64,000 bases of DNA from Rhipicephalus microplus. Its lineage: Eukaryota; Arthropoda; Arachnida; Ixodida; Ixodidae. The position numbers were made by a program, and so were the translations under genes. The notes below the pieces were generated by a model. It did no database searches. It saw nothing but the letters and a program-made list of their open reading frames with translations, and was not told the DNA's origin. Numbering within the stretch: the first letter of the stretch is position 1; each line of letters starts with the position of its first letter. The stretch covers positions 136,050,155-136,114,154 of the forward strand of contig NC_134710.1 of the NCBI RefSeq assembly GCF_043290135.1. The letters are read 5' to 3'. Shown here in pieces: positions 45,966-56,869 of this stretch.

Positions 45966-46490
45966 AGTCCGCACTAGAGATCTATCAAACTTTTAAGCAG
46001 TAAATTGCCAAGGAAAGGATCTATGATAATACTCGGGGTAATTCTCTACTGTTTGAGGCCAGGACGGGAGTATTGCGAACCAAGACATATCGGGCCAAAT
46101 ACGATGAGGTAGACACAGTATGCAGTGCGTATGGAGAGGAAGAAGAAACTGCCGAACACTTGATAATGTTCTGTAAAGGGCTTCACCCTATAGTTCAGGA
46201 TGATGGCGCAGAGTTTTTCAAAGCACTGGGGTTTAGGGACAGGGAAGGCAAAATAGACTTTAAGCGGGTAGACTTAACTAGAAGGAGGTTATCTGATTGG
46301 TGGTTAAAGTCAAGGCACGAGTGAAAATTATACCCTTCACTGCCAAGTGCGAATCCTTAACCTGACTATTTAAGGGGAAAAAAAGATAAATCTAATGGTT
46401 AGTTCACTAAGTAATATGGCTAGGTGGCGTTAGCCGCTGCCCGATGTAAAGGGTACAGCCACATCCACCCATCCATTCATCATCACGCGG
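45966..46490 (+). pseudogene. 5'-truncated LINE tail with (CATC)n-like 3' end
   Basis: A frame to 46324 has LLFEARTGVLRTKTYRAKYD, then CSAYGEEEETAEHLIMFC, a C..C...H...C knuckle typical of the ORF2 C-terminus of a tick LINE group, ending RLSDWWLKSRHE. A 3' UTR follows and ends with CATCCACCCATCCATTCATC at 46461-46480, a simple-repeat tail typical of this LINE type. It abuts the P/THAP element C at 46492. Confidence 0.75.
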
Positions 46491-46667
46491 TCATAGAGTT
46501 TCCAAGGAGGATAGATAAAACTTGCTGGAGTGGAAGGGGCGCTGTGCGAGTGAAGCCAGCCGCCGCCATCTTGCCAGTGGCAAAAAGCGTGCTCAGCGCC
46601 CTCGCGAGCTGCTGATTTCGTCCGTTCTTGTTTCACCTTGTCGGCTTGTAAAGACAAATGGTTTACA

Positions 46668-48210
46668 ATGGTTGCCTCTTGCGTCATTTACGGATGTGCC
46701 AACAGGTTGAAAAAAGGTTGTGGCCTCACATTCCACCTGTACGTACACGAAAACGTCTTCGACATAGCCATTCCGCGCTCGTTACTAAAGGGAGCTATAG
46801 CTGACGCGATCCAAGCGTGCAAAACATAACAGTCCGGATTTGTTTTACAGGTTTACTAAAAATCCTGTAACGCGGAGCCTCTGCGAGTGGGCCGTTCGCC
46901 GTGAGAAGTATAATGCGAAAGACTGAGATCACTTCGCTCTGTGCACTTCGCGCCAGAGTGCTTTGACCACCTCTTTGACATTGAAGGGAAGCATGTGAAA
47001 TGGGGTTATGAAGTGGCATTGAAGGCACTTCAACGTGAAGAAGGGTTGTGGCTCGGAAACAAACTTACGAAAGTCCACGTCCAATGGGAAAAGCAAGAAA
47101 ATGAAGGTGTGATATGCTGTACAGCTGATCGAGTGCCTCAGTTGCCGACGCTTTGGGCTTCTGCGAACAAAAGCTAAAGCTGCCGCAATTCAAGGGTGCC
47201 AGCACAAGATCTACGTTTATTAGAACTTTTGATGGCTTGTTTGACATCTTAAACTCCAGGAACCCGCTGGCAAGGTCGTACAAAGCGCCCCTTCGGCAGG
47301 GGAACGAATCATTCTGGAAGTCGTTTTTTTTTTTTTTTTGTGGAGACTCGAGCGTACATAAACGGGCTGAGAGATCCAGCAATGACAGAAGGACAGAAAA
47401 AAAAACGGATTCATTGGTTTTTGAATACGCATGGCAAGCACGGAAAGAATGTTTGACAGACTTGACAGCCAGGGTGAGCTGAAATACTTACTGACACACA
47501 AACTCAGTCAAGACTATGCCGAAAACGTCTTTGAATCAATACGTGGATGAGGCGGCCATAATAACAACCAAACAGCTTCGCAGTTTATGGCTACATACAA
47601 GCGTCTATTGGTTCAGACGGAAGTCTTCAAGTTCTGGACACTGCTCCCAAGATGTTCTCTCCGTATTGAATGCAACGACTCCTGCTGCCATGGTACATCC
47701 AAGAAGCAATCTCACTGACATGCGCTAGGCCCCAGTCCTGCAGCTCGATGACCATGACAATCCGCATCGCATTGACTAGCCCGAAAGCTTTTCTGCTTTT
47801 GTCGGTTCCGTGGTGCCATACATAGCAGGCTTCACTGTTCGAAAGGTCCAACTGCAACTACCTGTGAAGAGTGCATAGCAGCCATGCACTCAGATGAGCT
47901 GACGCCTTTAATTAAATGTAAGAGGCGAGGTGGTCTTGTTTTACCGTCGCGAGATGTCATTAGCCCCTGTTAAGAAGTCGAGGACTGAGGCGGCTGCAGG
48001 CTGAATGTGATTCCATCACAACGGTGAAGTCAAGAGCAAGACACCTCATCCTGAAAGTTCTATGAGCTTCCTCCGAGAAAAACTGGTTCCATAAACTAGA
48101 GCAGCACGTCCTAGACTTTGATACGTTTGATAATCAGGTTTACAGTTTGTGCAGGCAAATCGCCGAACAATACGTAAAAGTGAGGATACAACACATGACG
48201 AAGGAAAAAA
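46668..48210 (+). pseudogene. THAP9/P-element transposase, broken
   Basis: The ATG at 46668 opens MVASCVIYGCANRLKKGCGL, the C-x4-C start of a THAP domain. Later pieces in shifting frames are TFDGLFDILNSRNPLARSYK (near 47224) in the central region, LSQDYAENVFESIRG (near 47511, ending at a TGA), the conserved QD..EN.F..IR block, and CEECIAAMHSDELTPLIKCK with RRGGLVLPSRDVI (near 47862-47960). A tail ends HKLEQHVLDFDTFDNQVYSL. P-type transposases use a THAP domain to bind ends, an RNase H-like catalytic core and a GTP-binding insertion. The order of blocks is complete but at least five stops or frameshifts intervene, so the copy is dead. Confidence 0.78.
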
Positions 48211-49730
48211 AAAACCTAGAATCGGTCAAAAGTGAAGTGGGACCACTTTTGACAAGGGCAATAATTTTCAACCACCAGTAGGGCACCTATGTTTTCGATT
48301 GTGTGTTTGCTTTAGGCATCGCGATTTGATGCATATGCACTTTAATTGAGTTCTCTACATGCCACTTGGCTGCGTACAAGTCGCAATATACATTTACAAC
48401 CAGAGTTACTTGTTTTCGTTGCTTTATATAAACACGAGTCACTTCAGCCGCAGCGCGATGAAACATTAAGTTTGCAGCGCTCGGCTCTTTTCAGCCACTG
48501 GCAACATGGCCGCCGCATGCTCGGCGCGGCTTCACTCTCTCCCACGGAGGAAGGAAAAAGGTAAGGAGAGGGCATGCCCAGCCGGCGCAGCCGCGCAGGG
48601 CGTAAAAAATGTGGCGGAAATGACATCATGGCGGCCATATACAGTAGGCACAATGGCGGCGTTGTTATGGTTACGTGTTGCGCAGTGAAGCTGGTCTAGC
48701 AGTGAGCGGCCGCGGCTGGCGGCGGAATGTGTGCCTCCCCAGGTCTCGTGCTGAGCCGTGGCGGACAATATCGGTGCTCTGCGCCGCGTTATTGGTTACG
48801 CAGTGTTCGTCTGGCTGTTACATTACTCTTAGCAAACGTTTACACATCTCTTTGTCCATCACGGGGTTTCAACATTGCGTAGAACAAGTGCATATCCATG
48901 TGTCGTGCGGCGGATGACGCGGATGAAGCAGTTAGTGTCCAGCGAAATGGCGTTGGGCACCATGACGAAGCTGAATGACGACGAACGCCTTGGAGGTCAG
49001 TGACGGTTGAGCAGTGCTCCTGCTTGTGACAACGGACGACGCTGTTGAGCCCAGCAAGACGCCGTGAGGACCATGTGCACATACGTAGTTTCGTGTTGTG
49101 TGTGTACAGTAACAACTTGCATGTGCGTATTAAAACACCTTTTCTGTTCCGCTTGGTACACTCTCCACCAGCATTGCATGTAATCTCAACGTAACAGCAA
49201 CCACGTTCAACTGTCACTAGCACCGTGCTCAAAGTCACCACGGTCGCAGAATGCTGACGCAGGTGAGTTTCACGCGAACACGGACACAGTGGCAGGACGC
49301 TGCGTCAGTCGCGTGGCGGAATGCAACCGTAGAAGGCGCACGACCGATCGTGTTGTCTGTACAGTTGCTCAATTATTGACGTGAAAGCACTCGCCGTTGT
49401 CAGTGCATCTAGCGCGCGTTCTTTCGTAGTTGCTTCGTTGTCAGCGAGCTGTTACTCTTTGTTATTATTCGGACGAAGCGATTTCGCTGAAGGTGTCCCG
49501 CTGGCTCTGAGTGATGAGCCCAGTTCCATTAGTTTCGGATCGTCGCGACACACGCGCTGCGCAGCCCACGTGCTTTCCGAGCCGGAGAGGGAGTCGCGCC
49601 TTCTGCTTCGCATTCATATGTAAACAAGAGAGGAGAATTTGCCTACTCAATATGGCCAACTTCCGGCTTCACAACGAGTGAGTCAGGGCCTCTCCTTACC
49701 TTTTCCTTCCTCCGTGCTCTCTCCCGTAGC
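48211..49730. other. GC-rich non-coding part of element C
   Basis: Contains CAGCCACTGGCAACATGGCC near 48494, which reversed resembles 46549-46580 just inside the left end. It also holds the 26-29 bp inverted pair GGAGGAAGGAAAA(A)GGTAAGG. Short overlapping frames are by-products of GC content. Confidence 0.5.
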
Positions 49731-49774
49731 GGCGCATAGGCGGCTTCCACTCCAGCAAGTTTTATGTATCCTCC

Positions 49775-50241
49775 TTGAGAGTTTCCCACAATACTTACTA
49801 GAGGGAACTCTGGCGCTAGTGTCTATGGGAGCTGCAACGCACGGTGCTTTAGCGAGCATGGGAATGATGGGTAGTAGTAGTACACACATTTGTCTAAACT
49901 TCGTACTTCTAGCCTGATTTTGGCTCCGTGTGTGTTCGTGTGGCTTGGAGCTGTTTTCTTACGAAACAAATATTAGCAATTGTTCAGCGGTTGCGCTTCA
50001 CCGTTTTATTTTTTTAGACTTACTTTCCAAATCGGCTCAAGAAGTTCAAAAGGGTTCAATCTTTCTTTGAAAACAAAACCGAAACACAGCAATAAACGAA
50101 GTCGTAAGTACGATTCGTCGCCCGCAAGTACGAAGACTAGGCAAATGTGTGTACTACTACCCTGGTCTACCCATCATTCCCATGGTCGCTCAACGATCGC
50201 AGCGCCAGAGTGCCCTCTAGTTAATATTGAGAAACTCTATG
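49775..50241. mobile_element. long-TIR MITE, copy 1 of inverted pair
   Basis: Starts AGAGTTTCCCACAATACTTA (first bases altered) and ends GAAACTCTATG. The terminal ~110 bp are inverted repeats of each other: ...CTCTGGCGCTAGTG..., CATGGGAATGATGGGTA and ACACACATTTG at one end, reversed at the other. No coding capacity. Its outer terminus matches the left end of element C. Confidence 0.8.
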
Positions 50242-50251
50242 TGGGCGATAC

Positions 50252-50707
50252 CATAGAGTTTCTCAAAATTAACTAGAGGGCAATCTGGCGCTGCGATCGT
50301 TCAGCGACCATGGGAATGATGGGTACAGCAGGGTAGTTCACACATTTGCCTAGTCTTCGTGCTTGCGGGTGGCGAATCGTACTTGCGGCTTCATTTATTG
50401 CTGTGTTTCGATTTTGTTTTGAAAGAAAGATTCAACCATTTTAAACTTTGTGACCCAATTTGGAAAGGTAATTAAAAAAATAGTGTGGTGAAGTGCAATC
50501 GCTGAACATTTGCCGATTTTTGTTTCACGAGAAAACAGCTTCAAGCCACACGAACACACACGGAGCCAAAAGCAGGCCAGAAGTTCGAAGTTTAGACAAA
50601 TGTGTGTACTACCCAGCATTCTCGTGCTCGCTAAGCGCCGTGTGTTGCAGCTCCCATAGACACTAGCGCCAGAGTTCCCTCTAGTAAGTATTGTGGGAAA
50701 CTCTATG
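50252..50707. mobile_element. long-TIR MITE, copy 2, with 8-bp target duplication
   Basis: Starts CATAGAGTTTCTC and ends GAAACTCTATG. It is flanked by GGCGATAC (50244-50251) and GGCGGTAC (50708-50715), an 8-bp duplication with one mismatch, as expected for P-superfamily insertion. It is an inverted copy of 49775-50241 separated by 10 bp. Confidence 0.85.
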
Positions 50708-51410
50708 GGCGGTACCAGTTTAGCGTTTTTAATCGGCGGCCCATAGGGGCACGTCAGTCGAGAGTTGTTTGAGACGTGCAACTGTGCACTAGTCTTTCGG
50801 AGGCTATGCAAAGTGTTGCGTTGTTGAACCGTCCGCCACTAGTGACGCTAGCGACCGAGAACATTTTAAAATAAAGGAGGGAAAGCGTGTGGCAGCTGTT
50901 TTTCTTCTCATGCGGCAGGCATCTTTCTAGAGGAGGCGTTGACCACTAATCTAGGGCAGCGCCTCCTTTATTTTTATATGCCTGCTGCGTCGCCCACTCT
51001 CCCATTGTCCTGCTTCGGCGTGACCGCTTCTCGGGTCCACCACAAGGCGGCGCGAGGTTCTGACACTACCTGTTCAGTCAGGGTACACCTTCCTCCGTCG
51101 GGTACACTTTCATGGCAGAGTAAAAAGCACGGAAAGCCCGTACTTGCCAGCTTTCTTTTTTTAAATTGTATCTGCAAGGTCACCTGCATAACTAAAGTTC
51201 ATTGTCGGCTTGAAAATACATAAAGCAGAGGATCCAAGAATGCAACAAACAAACACATCAGGATGACGGCAGACAAGAGCCAGTATGATGAATTCATTCA
51301 ATTCATTTCTTTATAAATACTGCAATCTTCTACAAGATCCTGCCAGCGTGGTACTATACATACATATATGTGCATAAAACAGAAAAATAACAAGAGAAAA
51401 CAATCAATAT

Positions 51411-51552
51411 TGTTACGTGATTTCGTCTGACTGAAAGAGGGCATAGTGGGGCATACCCAAGTAAGGTGCCTCAGACTGAGAGTAAAGAAGTGGACGTTGT
51501 CAGTGAGCTGCGTTGTGGCTGCGGACCGACAACTGTTATTTTCCACGTAACA
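51411..51552 (+). repeat. 5' LTR of gypsy element
   Basis: 142 bp, beginning TGTTACGTGATTTCG and ending CCACGTAACA. By eye it is identical to 56374-56515. Immediately downstream is TTTTGGTGGAGGTGC, whose TGG start fits a tRNA primer-binding site. Confidence 0.92.
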
Positions 51553-51639
51553 TTTTGGTGGAGGTGCTCTTCTGGCAACGTGGTGGGTGCTCTTCTGACA
51601 ACGGAGCTACGCAGTGGACGCCTCCTTAAGTCTGCTACC

Positions 51640-52830
51640 ATGGCTCCGGGTGAGGATACTGCTTCGCCACCTACCTCAGCAACGACAGCAACCCGGTACG
51701 TCGCCCTAACGCAACCCCGTGATCCCGGTATCTTTACTGGAGAGGACAACGTGAATGTGGACAAGTGGCTTAGCATGTACGAGCGCATCAGCAAGCAATA
51801 TGGCTGGGACCCAACCGTTATGCTTGCGAATGTCATTTTCTATCTTGACAAGACCCCTCGCACCTGGTTTGAGACCCACGAGCACGAAATCACAAGCTGG
51901 GAAATGTTTAAACAACAGCTCCGCGACCTTTTTGGCAACCCGTTTGGTCAACAACTTGATGCCCGAAAGCAATTGGCTGTCCGTACACAGACGTCTACTG
52001 AGCCCTACTTGACTTATATTCAAGACGTCTTAGCGTTCTGTCAAAGGGCCGATCCCAACATGACTGAGGCCGACAAGATTTCGCACGTGTTAAAAGGAAT
52101 CGCCGACGATGCGTTCAGCCTGCTTGTATTCACCAACGTAATGACCATGGACGCCGTGATCAAAGAGTGCCGCCGTCTCGAGCAGGCGAAGAGTCGACGC
52201 ATTTTGCAGCAGTTTCAGCGCCTACCCAACACCGCGGCAACGTCGTCTTGCGAAGCCACTCCTTGTCATCCGTCTACAACCGAAGACGTGACGCGCATCG
52301 TCCGACGTGAACTCGAGGCCGCTTACCCGGCTGCCAACAAACTACCGACGTTGCCCGACGCCTCAACGCCAGCTGTCGCCTTGATCCAGGCTGTTGTCCG
52401 CCAGGAATTCGCTAACCTTGGTATCCTGTCCACTGCATCCACACTGGATAATACTGGTCCCTCGATAGCTTCTGTGGACATGAGACGTCGCCGTCCGTAC
52501 TCTATTCGAACCAGGAACCCGTCTGAATGGCGAACAGCTGATGATAAGACAATCTGCTTCCGCTGTGGTCGCGCAGGACACATCGCTCGTTACTGCCGCA
52601 GTCAATGGCCATCTATGTCTTCTGGCTCGTACCCCGCTTACAGTAACTCATTCCGTCCACCAAACCACCGTTATCCGACCCGCACTCAGTCTACAGCATT
52701 TACTGCCCCTGAGGACTACGGCCACCCTGCCCCGTCGTCGCCACCGCCTCAAAGCCGCCCTTCTCGTTCAAACACGCGTCGCCACTCTCCCTCGCCATCG
52801 TTCAACCGCCGCGCGTCCCCGGAAAACTAG
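51640..52830 (+). CDS. gag: gag polyprotein of gypsy element
   Basis: The ATG at 51640 sits in an ACCATGG context; the frame is open for 396 codons and continues upstream in the LTR without a better start. The N-terminal half is a capsid-like retrotransposon gag domain (WLSMYERISKQYGWD, FYLDKTPRTWFETHE, FKQQLRDLFGNPF). Near 52552 a single CCHC knuckle (CFRCGRAGHIARYC) marks the nucleocapsid, followed by a Ser/Pro/Arg-rich tail. Gag assembles particles around element RNA. It ends at the TAG at 52828-52830, and the pol frame is already open in the -1 register over the same stretch, so a -1 shift near GGAAAAC could fuse the two (inference). This is the one intact transposon frame in the window. 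Confidence 0.9.
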   Translation: MAPGEDTASPPTSATTATRYVALTQPRDPGIFTGEDNVNVDKWLSMYERISKQYGWDPTVMLANVIFYLDKTPRTWFETHEHEITSWEMFKQQLRDLFGNPFGQQLDARKQLAVRTQTSTEPYLTYIQDVLAFCQRADPNMTEADKISHVLKGIADDAFSLLVFTNVMTMDAVIKECRRLEQAKSRRILQQFQRLPNTAATSSCEATPCHPSTTEDVTRIVRRELEAAYPAANKLPTLPDASTPAVALIQAVVRQEFANLGILSTASTLDNTGPSIASVDMRRRRPYSIRTRNPSEWRTADDKTICFRCGRAGHIARYCRSQWPSMSSGSYPAYSNSFRPPNHRYPTRTQSTAFTAPEDYGHPAPSSPPPQSRPSRSNTRRHSPSPSFNRRASPEN

Positions 52831-55800
52831 GCTGCGCAGCTTCTGGAGGTAAAGCTGCCCTGTCGACCTTACCCAAAAATCCTCTGTTGCCCTTACGTTT
52901 GAACCGGAACACCCTAGAAGTATATGCTGATGGTACACCTGTTGAAGCTTTGATAGATACGGGCGCTCACGTCTGTATTATGAGTTCGCGTTTTCGTCGT
53001 CGCATGAAGAAGGTCCTCACGCCCCTCTTGACCAGTGTCGTCCAAGTTGCAGATGGTGCAAAAGTCCCTGTCGTCGGTATGTGCAGAGCTCAACTTACCG
53101 TAGCCGGTCATCAAGTGGTCGTCCTTTTTACCGTGCTTGAAACATGTCCCCACGACCTCATACTAGGCCTCGATTTTCTTGCCGCCAATTCTGCTCTGAT
53201 TGATTGCTCCGCTGGTGTGCTCCGCCTTGAACTGCCACAAATCAGTGCCGCCCCGTACCAACCTACATGCCGATTACAATGCAGCGATTTTGTTCGCCTG
53301 CCCTCGAAAACTGTGACGTACGTCGATTTTCTGTGCTCACCAGCTGTGCCCGACGGTGACTATTACGCTACACCTCTCACCGACGTACTCCTTGCGCACA
53401 ATGTTGCAGTGCCCTATACGGTGCTCAGCATCACAGATAACAAAACTTGTCTACCTCTTGTCAATTTCGGCTACATGAATCATGTGCTTCCACAAGGCAT
53501 TTCTGTGGCCCACCTGTGTCCGTTGCTCGATTCACAAATTGAAGTGCTTGCCTTAGACACACTTGCTTCACCGCAGCGCACATCACTCGCAACACATTCG
53601 GGCAGCCGTCAAATTGTAGACATGATCGCCACTGATCTTCCGCCTCCGCAAGTTGAAGCCCTACAACATCTTCTCGAGGCCTACCAGGATATTTTCGATT
53701 TTGGTGACCGACCTCTTGGGCAGACGTCCTTTGTCCAGCATCGCATACACACAGGTGATGTGAACCCTGTTCACCGCCGTCCCTACAGAGTGTCTGCTTT
53801 TGAGCGGAGCGTAATTTAGAAGGAGGTGAACAAGATGCTAGCGAAGGACATTATTGAACCATCCTCCAGTCCCTGGGCATCCCCGGTGGTATTAGTTAAA
53901 AAGAAGGACGGATCGTGGCGATTTTGTGTGGACTATCGCCACCTTAACAACATCACCAAGAAAGACGCATACCCTCTGCCCCACATTGATGACGCCCTTG
54001 ATTGCCTCCATGGTGCCGCCTACTTTTCTTCCATCGATCTTCGTTCTGGTTATTGGCAGATTGCCGTGGACCCCATGGACCGAGAGAAGACGGCTTTTGT
54101 AACACCCGATGGCCTCTACCAATTCAAAGTCATGCCTTTCGGCTTATGTAATGCCCCCGCCACCTTTGAACGAATGATGGACTCCCTGCTCCATGGATTC
54201 AAGTGGTCTACGTGTCTTTGTTATCTGGATGACGTGATTGTGTTTGCTCCCACTTTTGAAGCGCACCTTGAGAGACTGTCAAAAATTCTTGATGTATTCC
54301 GTCTCGCCGGCCTTCAGCTGAATTCATCTAAGTGCCGGTTTGGTCGCCGTCGCATTACAATACTTGGACATATTGTTGACGCTTACGGTGTACAGCCTGA
54401 CCCAGAAAAAGTTCGAGCTGTGAAGGACTTTCCTGTGCCGAAAACCGCCAAAGATGTCCGCAGCTTTGTGGGGCTCTGCTCCTATTTTCGGCGGTTCATC
54501 AAGAACTTCGCGGAAATCGCTCGGCCCCTAACAGATTTACTCAAACCGGATGAGACGTTTACCTGAGGTCCCTCGCAAGCAGCAGCATTTTCCGACCTGA
54601 CCACTTGGCTCACTTCTTCTTCTGTGCTGGCTCACTTCGACCCTACGGCACCGACGGAAGTGCGCACCGATGCCAGCGGTTACGGAATAGGCGCTGTGTT
54701 GGCTCAGCGACAACGTGGGCAGCATCGCGTGATAGCTTATGCCAGCAGGCTGCTGTCCACCTCGGAGCGTAATTATTCCATCACAGAGCGCGAATGCCTA
54801 GCGCTGGTGTGGGCGGTCGCGAAATTTCGCCCTTACTTATACGGCCGACCATTTATAGTTCTTACCGACCACCACGCTCTCTGCTGGCTCGCCTCCCTCA
54901 AAGATCCCACAGGTCGTCTCGCCGCTGGGCACTCCGCCTCCAGGAGTATTCTTACACCGTAGTGTACAAATCAGGAAAACTGCACAAAGATGTGGATTGT
55001 CTGTCACGCTACCCTGTGGCCGACTGCAATCCTACGAGCACTGATTCTGTGGGCTGCGTCCTTTCCATCTACCAGCTGCTTCATCTCGGGGACGAGCAGC
55101 GTCGCGATCCGGATATCAGCCGCCTAATACAACAGCTCGAATCTTCACCGCAAGACGCTTCCATTCGCATGTTTACCTTAAAGGACCACACCTTATATCG
55201 GCGTAATTTATCGCCCCATGGTCACGACCTACTTCTGGTCATACCAAAGCACCTGCGTTCTACAGTCCTACGCGAGCTCCATGACGCGCCAACCGCGGGT
55301 CACCTTGGTGTCTCTCGCACATATGACCGTGTGCGCCGCCGCTTCTACTGGCCTGGCCTTTCACGTTCTGTACGTCGCTATGTCAACGCTTGTGAAATTT
55401 GCCAGCGTCGCAAAAAGCCGCCGAGACTACCTTCCGGATATCTTCAGCCCATCGACATCCCATCGGAGCCATTCTTCCGTGTTGATTTGGACCTTCTCGG
55501 TCCCTTCCCAACATCCGCCTCCGGAAACAAGTGGGTCGCGGTGGCTACGGATTACGCGACCCGTTATGCAGTTACGCGAGCCATGCCAACAAGCTGCGCT
55601 ACAGACGTCGCTGATTTTCTACTACGCGATCTCATTTTAGTGTATGGAGCCCCTCGTCAACTGCTGACAGACCGAGGCCGTACGTTCCTTTCGAAAGTGG
55701 TTGACGATATCCTGCGTTCTTGCTCTACCCAACATAAGCTCACGACATCGTACCACCCCCAGACAAACGGGCTTACAGAACGTTTAAACAACACCTTGAC

Positions 55801-56338
55801 AGAAATGCTATCGAAATACGTCTCGGCCGACCATCGTGATTGGGACCTTGCACTACCCTACGTGACGTTCGCATACAATTCCTCCCGGCATGACACTGCC
55901 GGGTACTCGCCATTTTACCTTCTGTTTGGACGCGAACCAACATTGCCGTTGGATACCTTCCTGCCAGCCGCTGCGCAGTATACTTCTGAATATGCACGCG
56001 ACGCTATTACCCGAGATGACCATGCTCGTCAGCTTGCCCGCAGCAGAATAATGGCGTCCCAAGACTCGCAGAAGCATCGTTACGACGAGCGGCATCGCGA
56101 CGAACACTTTCCAACAGGCTCCCTCGTTCTTCTTTGGTCCCCTACGCGACATGCAGGCCTGTCAGAAAAACTTCTCTCTCGTTTCACGGGCCCATACCGC
56201 GTGCTTAGACGAGTGACCGACACTACATATGAAATTGTCCCTGATAATCCATCAACCTCTTCCGCTCTGCTGTCAAGGGACATCGTCCACGTATCAAGGC
56301 TCAAGCGTTACCACACTGCTCCTGCTGTGGCCCCGTAA
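52800..56338 (+). pseudogene. pol: gypsy pol: protease-RT-RNase H-integrase, three lesions
   Basis: Domains in order: retropepsin with DTGAH at 52956; RT with WRFCVDYRHLN, FSSIDLRSGYWQI, MPFGLCNAP and the catalytic YLDD at 54222-54233; RNase H with [14 protein letters not shown] and a TDHHAL motif; integrase with an HHCC zinc finger (H near 55279, C-x2-C near 55393) and catalytic-core signatures LDLLGPFP, LTDRGRTF and HPQTNGLTERLN; C-terminal end with TGPYRVLRR. The order PR-RT-RH-IN is diagnostic of Ty3/gypsy. Lesions: TAG at 53817-53819 between protease and RT, TGA at 54564-54566 before RNase H, and a one-base loss near 54920 after which the frame continues at the other register. Otherwise the sequence is well conserved, fitting the identical LTRs. 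Confidence 0.92.
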
Positions 56339-56373
56339 ACTCGCCGGGTCGGCGCTTTTGCCGCCGGGGGTCG

Positions 56374-56515
56374 TGTTACGTGATTTCGTCTGACTGAAAG
56401 AGGGCATAGTGGGGCATACCCAAGTAAGGTGCCTCAGACTGAGAGTAAAGAAGTGGACGTTGTCAGTGAGCTGCGTTGTGGCTGCGGACCGACAACTGTT
56501 ATTTTCCACGTAACA
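56374..56515 (+). repeat. 3' LTR of gypsy element
   Basis: 142 bp, TGTTACG...CGTAACA, matching the 5' LTR along its length by eye. Confidence 0.92.
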
Positions 56516-56869
56516 ATATGTTTGCACATGAGTTTAAAAGAAGAAAACAAACAGGCAAGGGACGTTATTTCGACATTCTTCAAATCAAACAGACAATGAC
56601 TTAGCATCAATTAAGTAAGAAACGCATGAAGAACATCTCAGCTAGGCAAGAAAATGCTTCCTACTGAAAGACATGGTCTTGTAGGAAACAAAATTAAACT
56701 CCATTCTTAATAAAAGTTAAAAAAAGCAGAAGCACCACTTTCATAGAATGAGCACTGAACATAACATATCACACTGAAATGAACAGACATATCAGCTTGT
56801 AGGAAAGGCACTGTTGATGAAGCACATGTGTACGCATAAAAAAAGCAAAGAGAAACCCGAGGCATCACT

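Larger units (their letters stand above)
46492..49774 (+). mobile_element. P/THAP-type DNA transposon C
   Basis: The left terminus CATAGAGTTTCC is followed by AAGGAGGATAGATAAAACTT and GCTGGAGTGGAAG (46492-46534). Reversed, 49774-49731 reads AAGGAGGATACATAAAACTT and GCTGGAGTGGAAG. This is an inverted repeat of about 33 bp; the outermost bases at the right end are overwritten by the adjoining MITE. It encloses a broken THAP9/P-type transposase (46668-48210). The 1.5 kb after the coding part is GC-rich and holds a second internal inverted pair (48541-48570 with 49687-49716). Confidence 0.72.
51411..56515 (+). mobile_element. Ty3/gypsy LTR retrotransposon, nearly intact
   Basis: Structure: 142-bp LTRs at both ends, a primer-binding-site-like TGGTGGAGGTGC, gag, pol (protease, RT, RNase H, integrase), then the 3' LTR, preceded by a G-rich CCGCCGGGGGTCG. 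ATAT flanks both sides (51407-51410 and 56516-56519). No envelope-like frame follows integrase. Identical-looking LTRs point to a recent insertion. It lies inside P/THAP element D and so is younger than D. Pol has two in-frame stops and one frameshift. Confidence 0.93.

Noticed and set aside
48346..49241. Overlapping GC-rich open frames on both strands
   Set aside because: No family resemblance. They lie inside the non-coding part of P/THAP element C and are explained by base composition.
51640..56338. Possibility that the gypsy element is an errantivirus with env
   Set aside because: Only 35 bp lie between the integrase stop and the 3' LTR, so there is no third reading frame.
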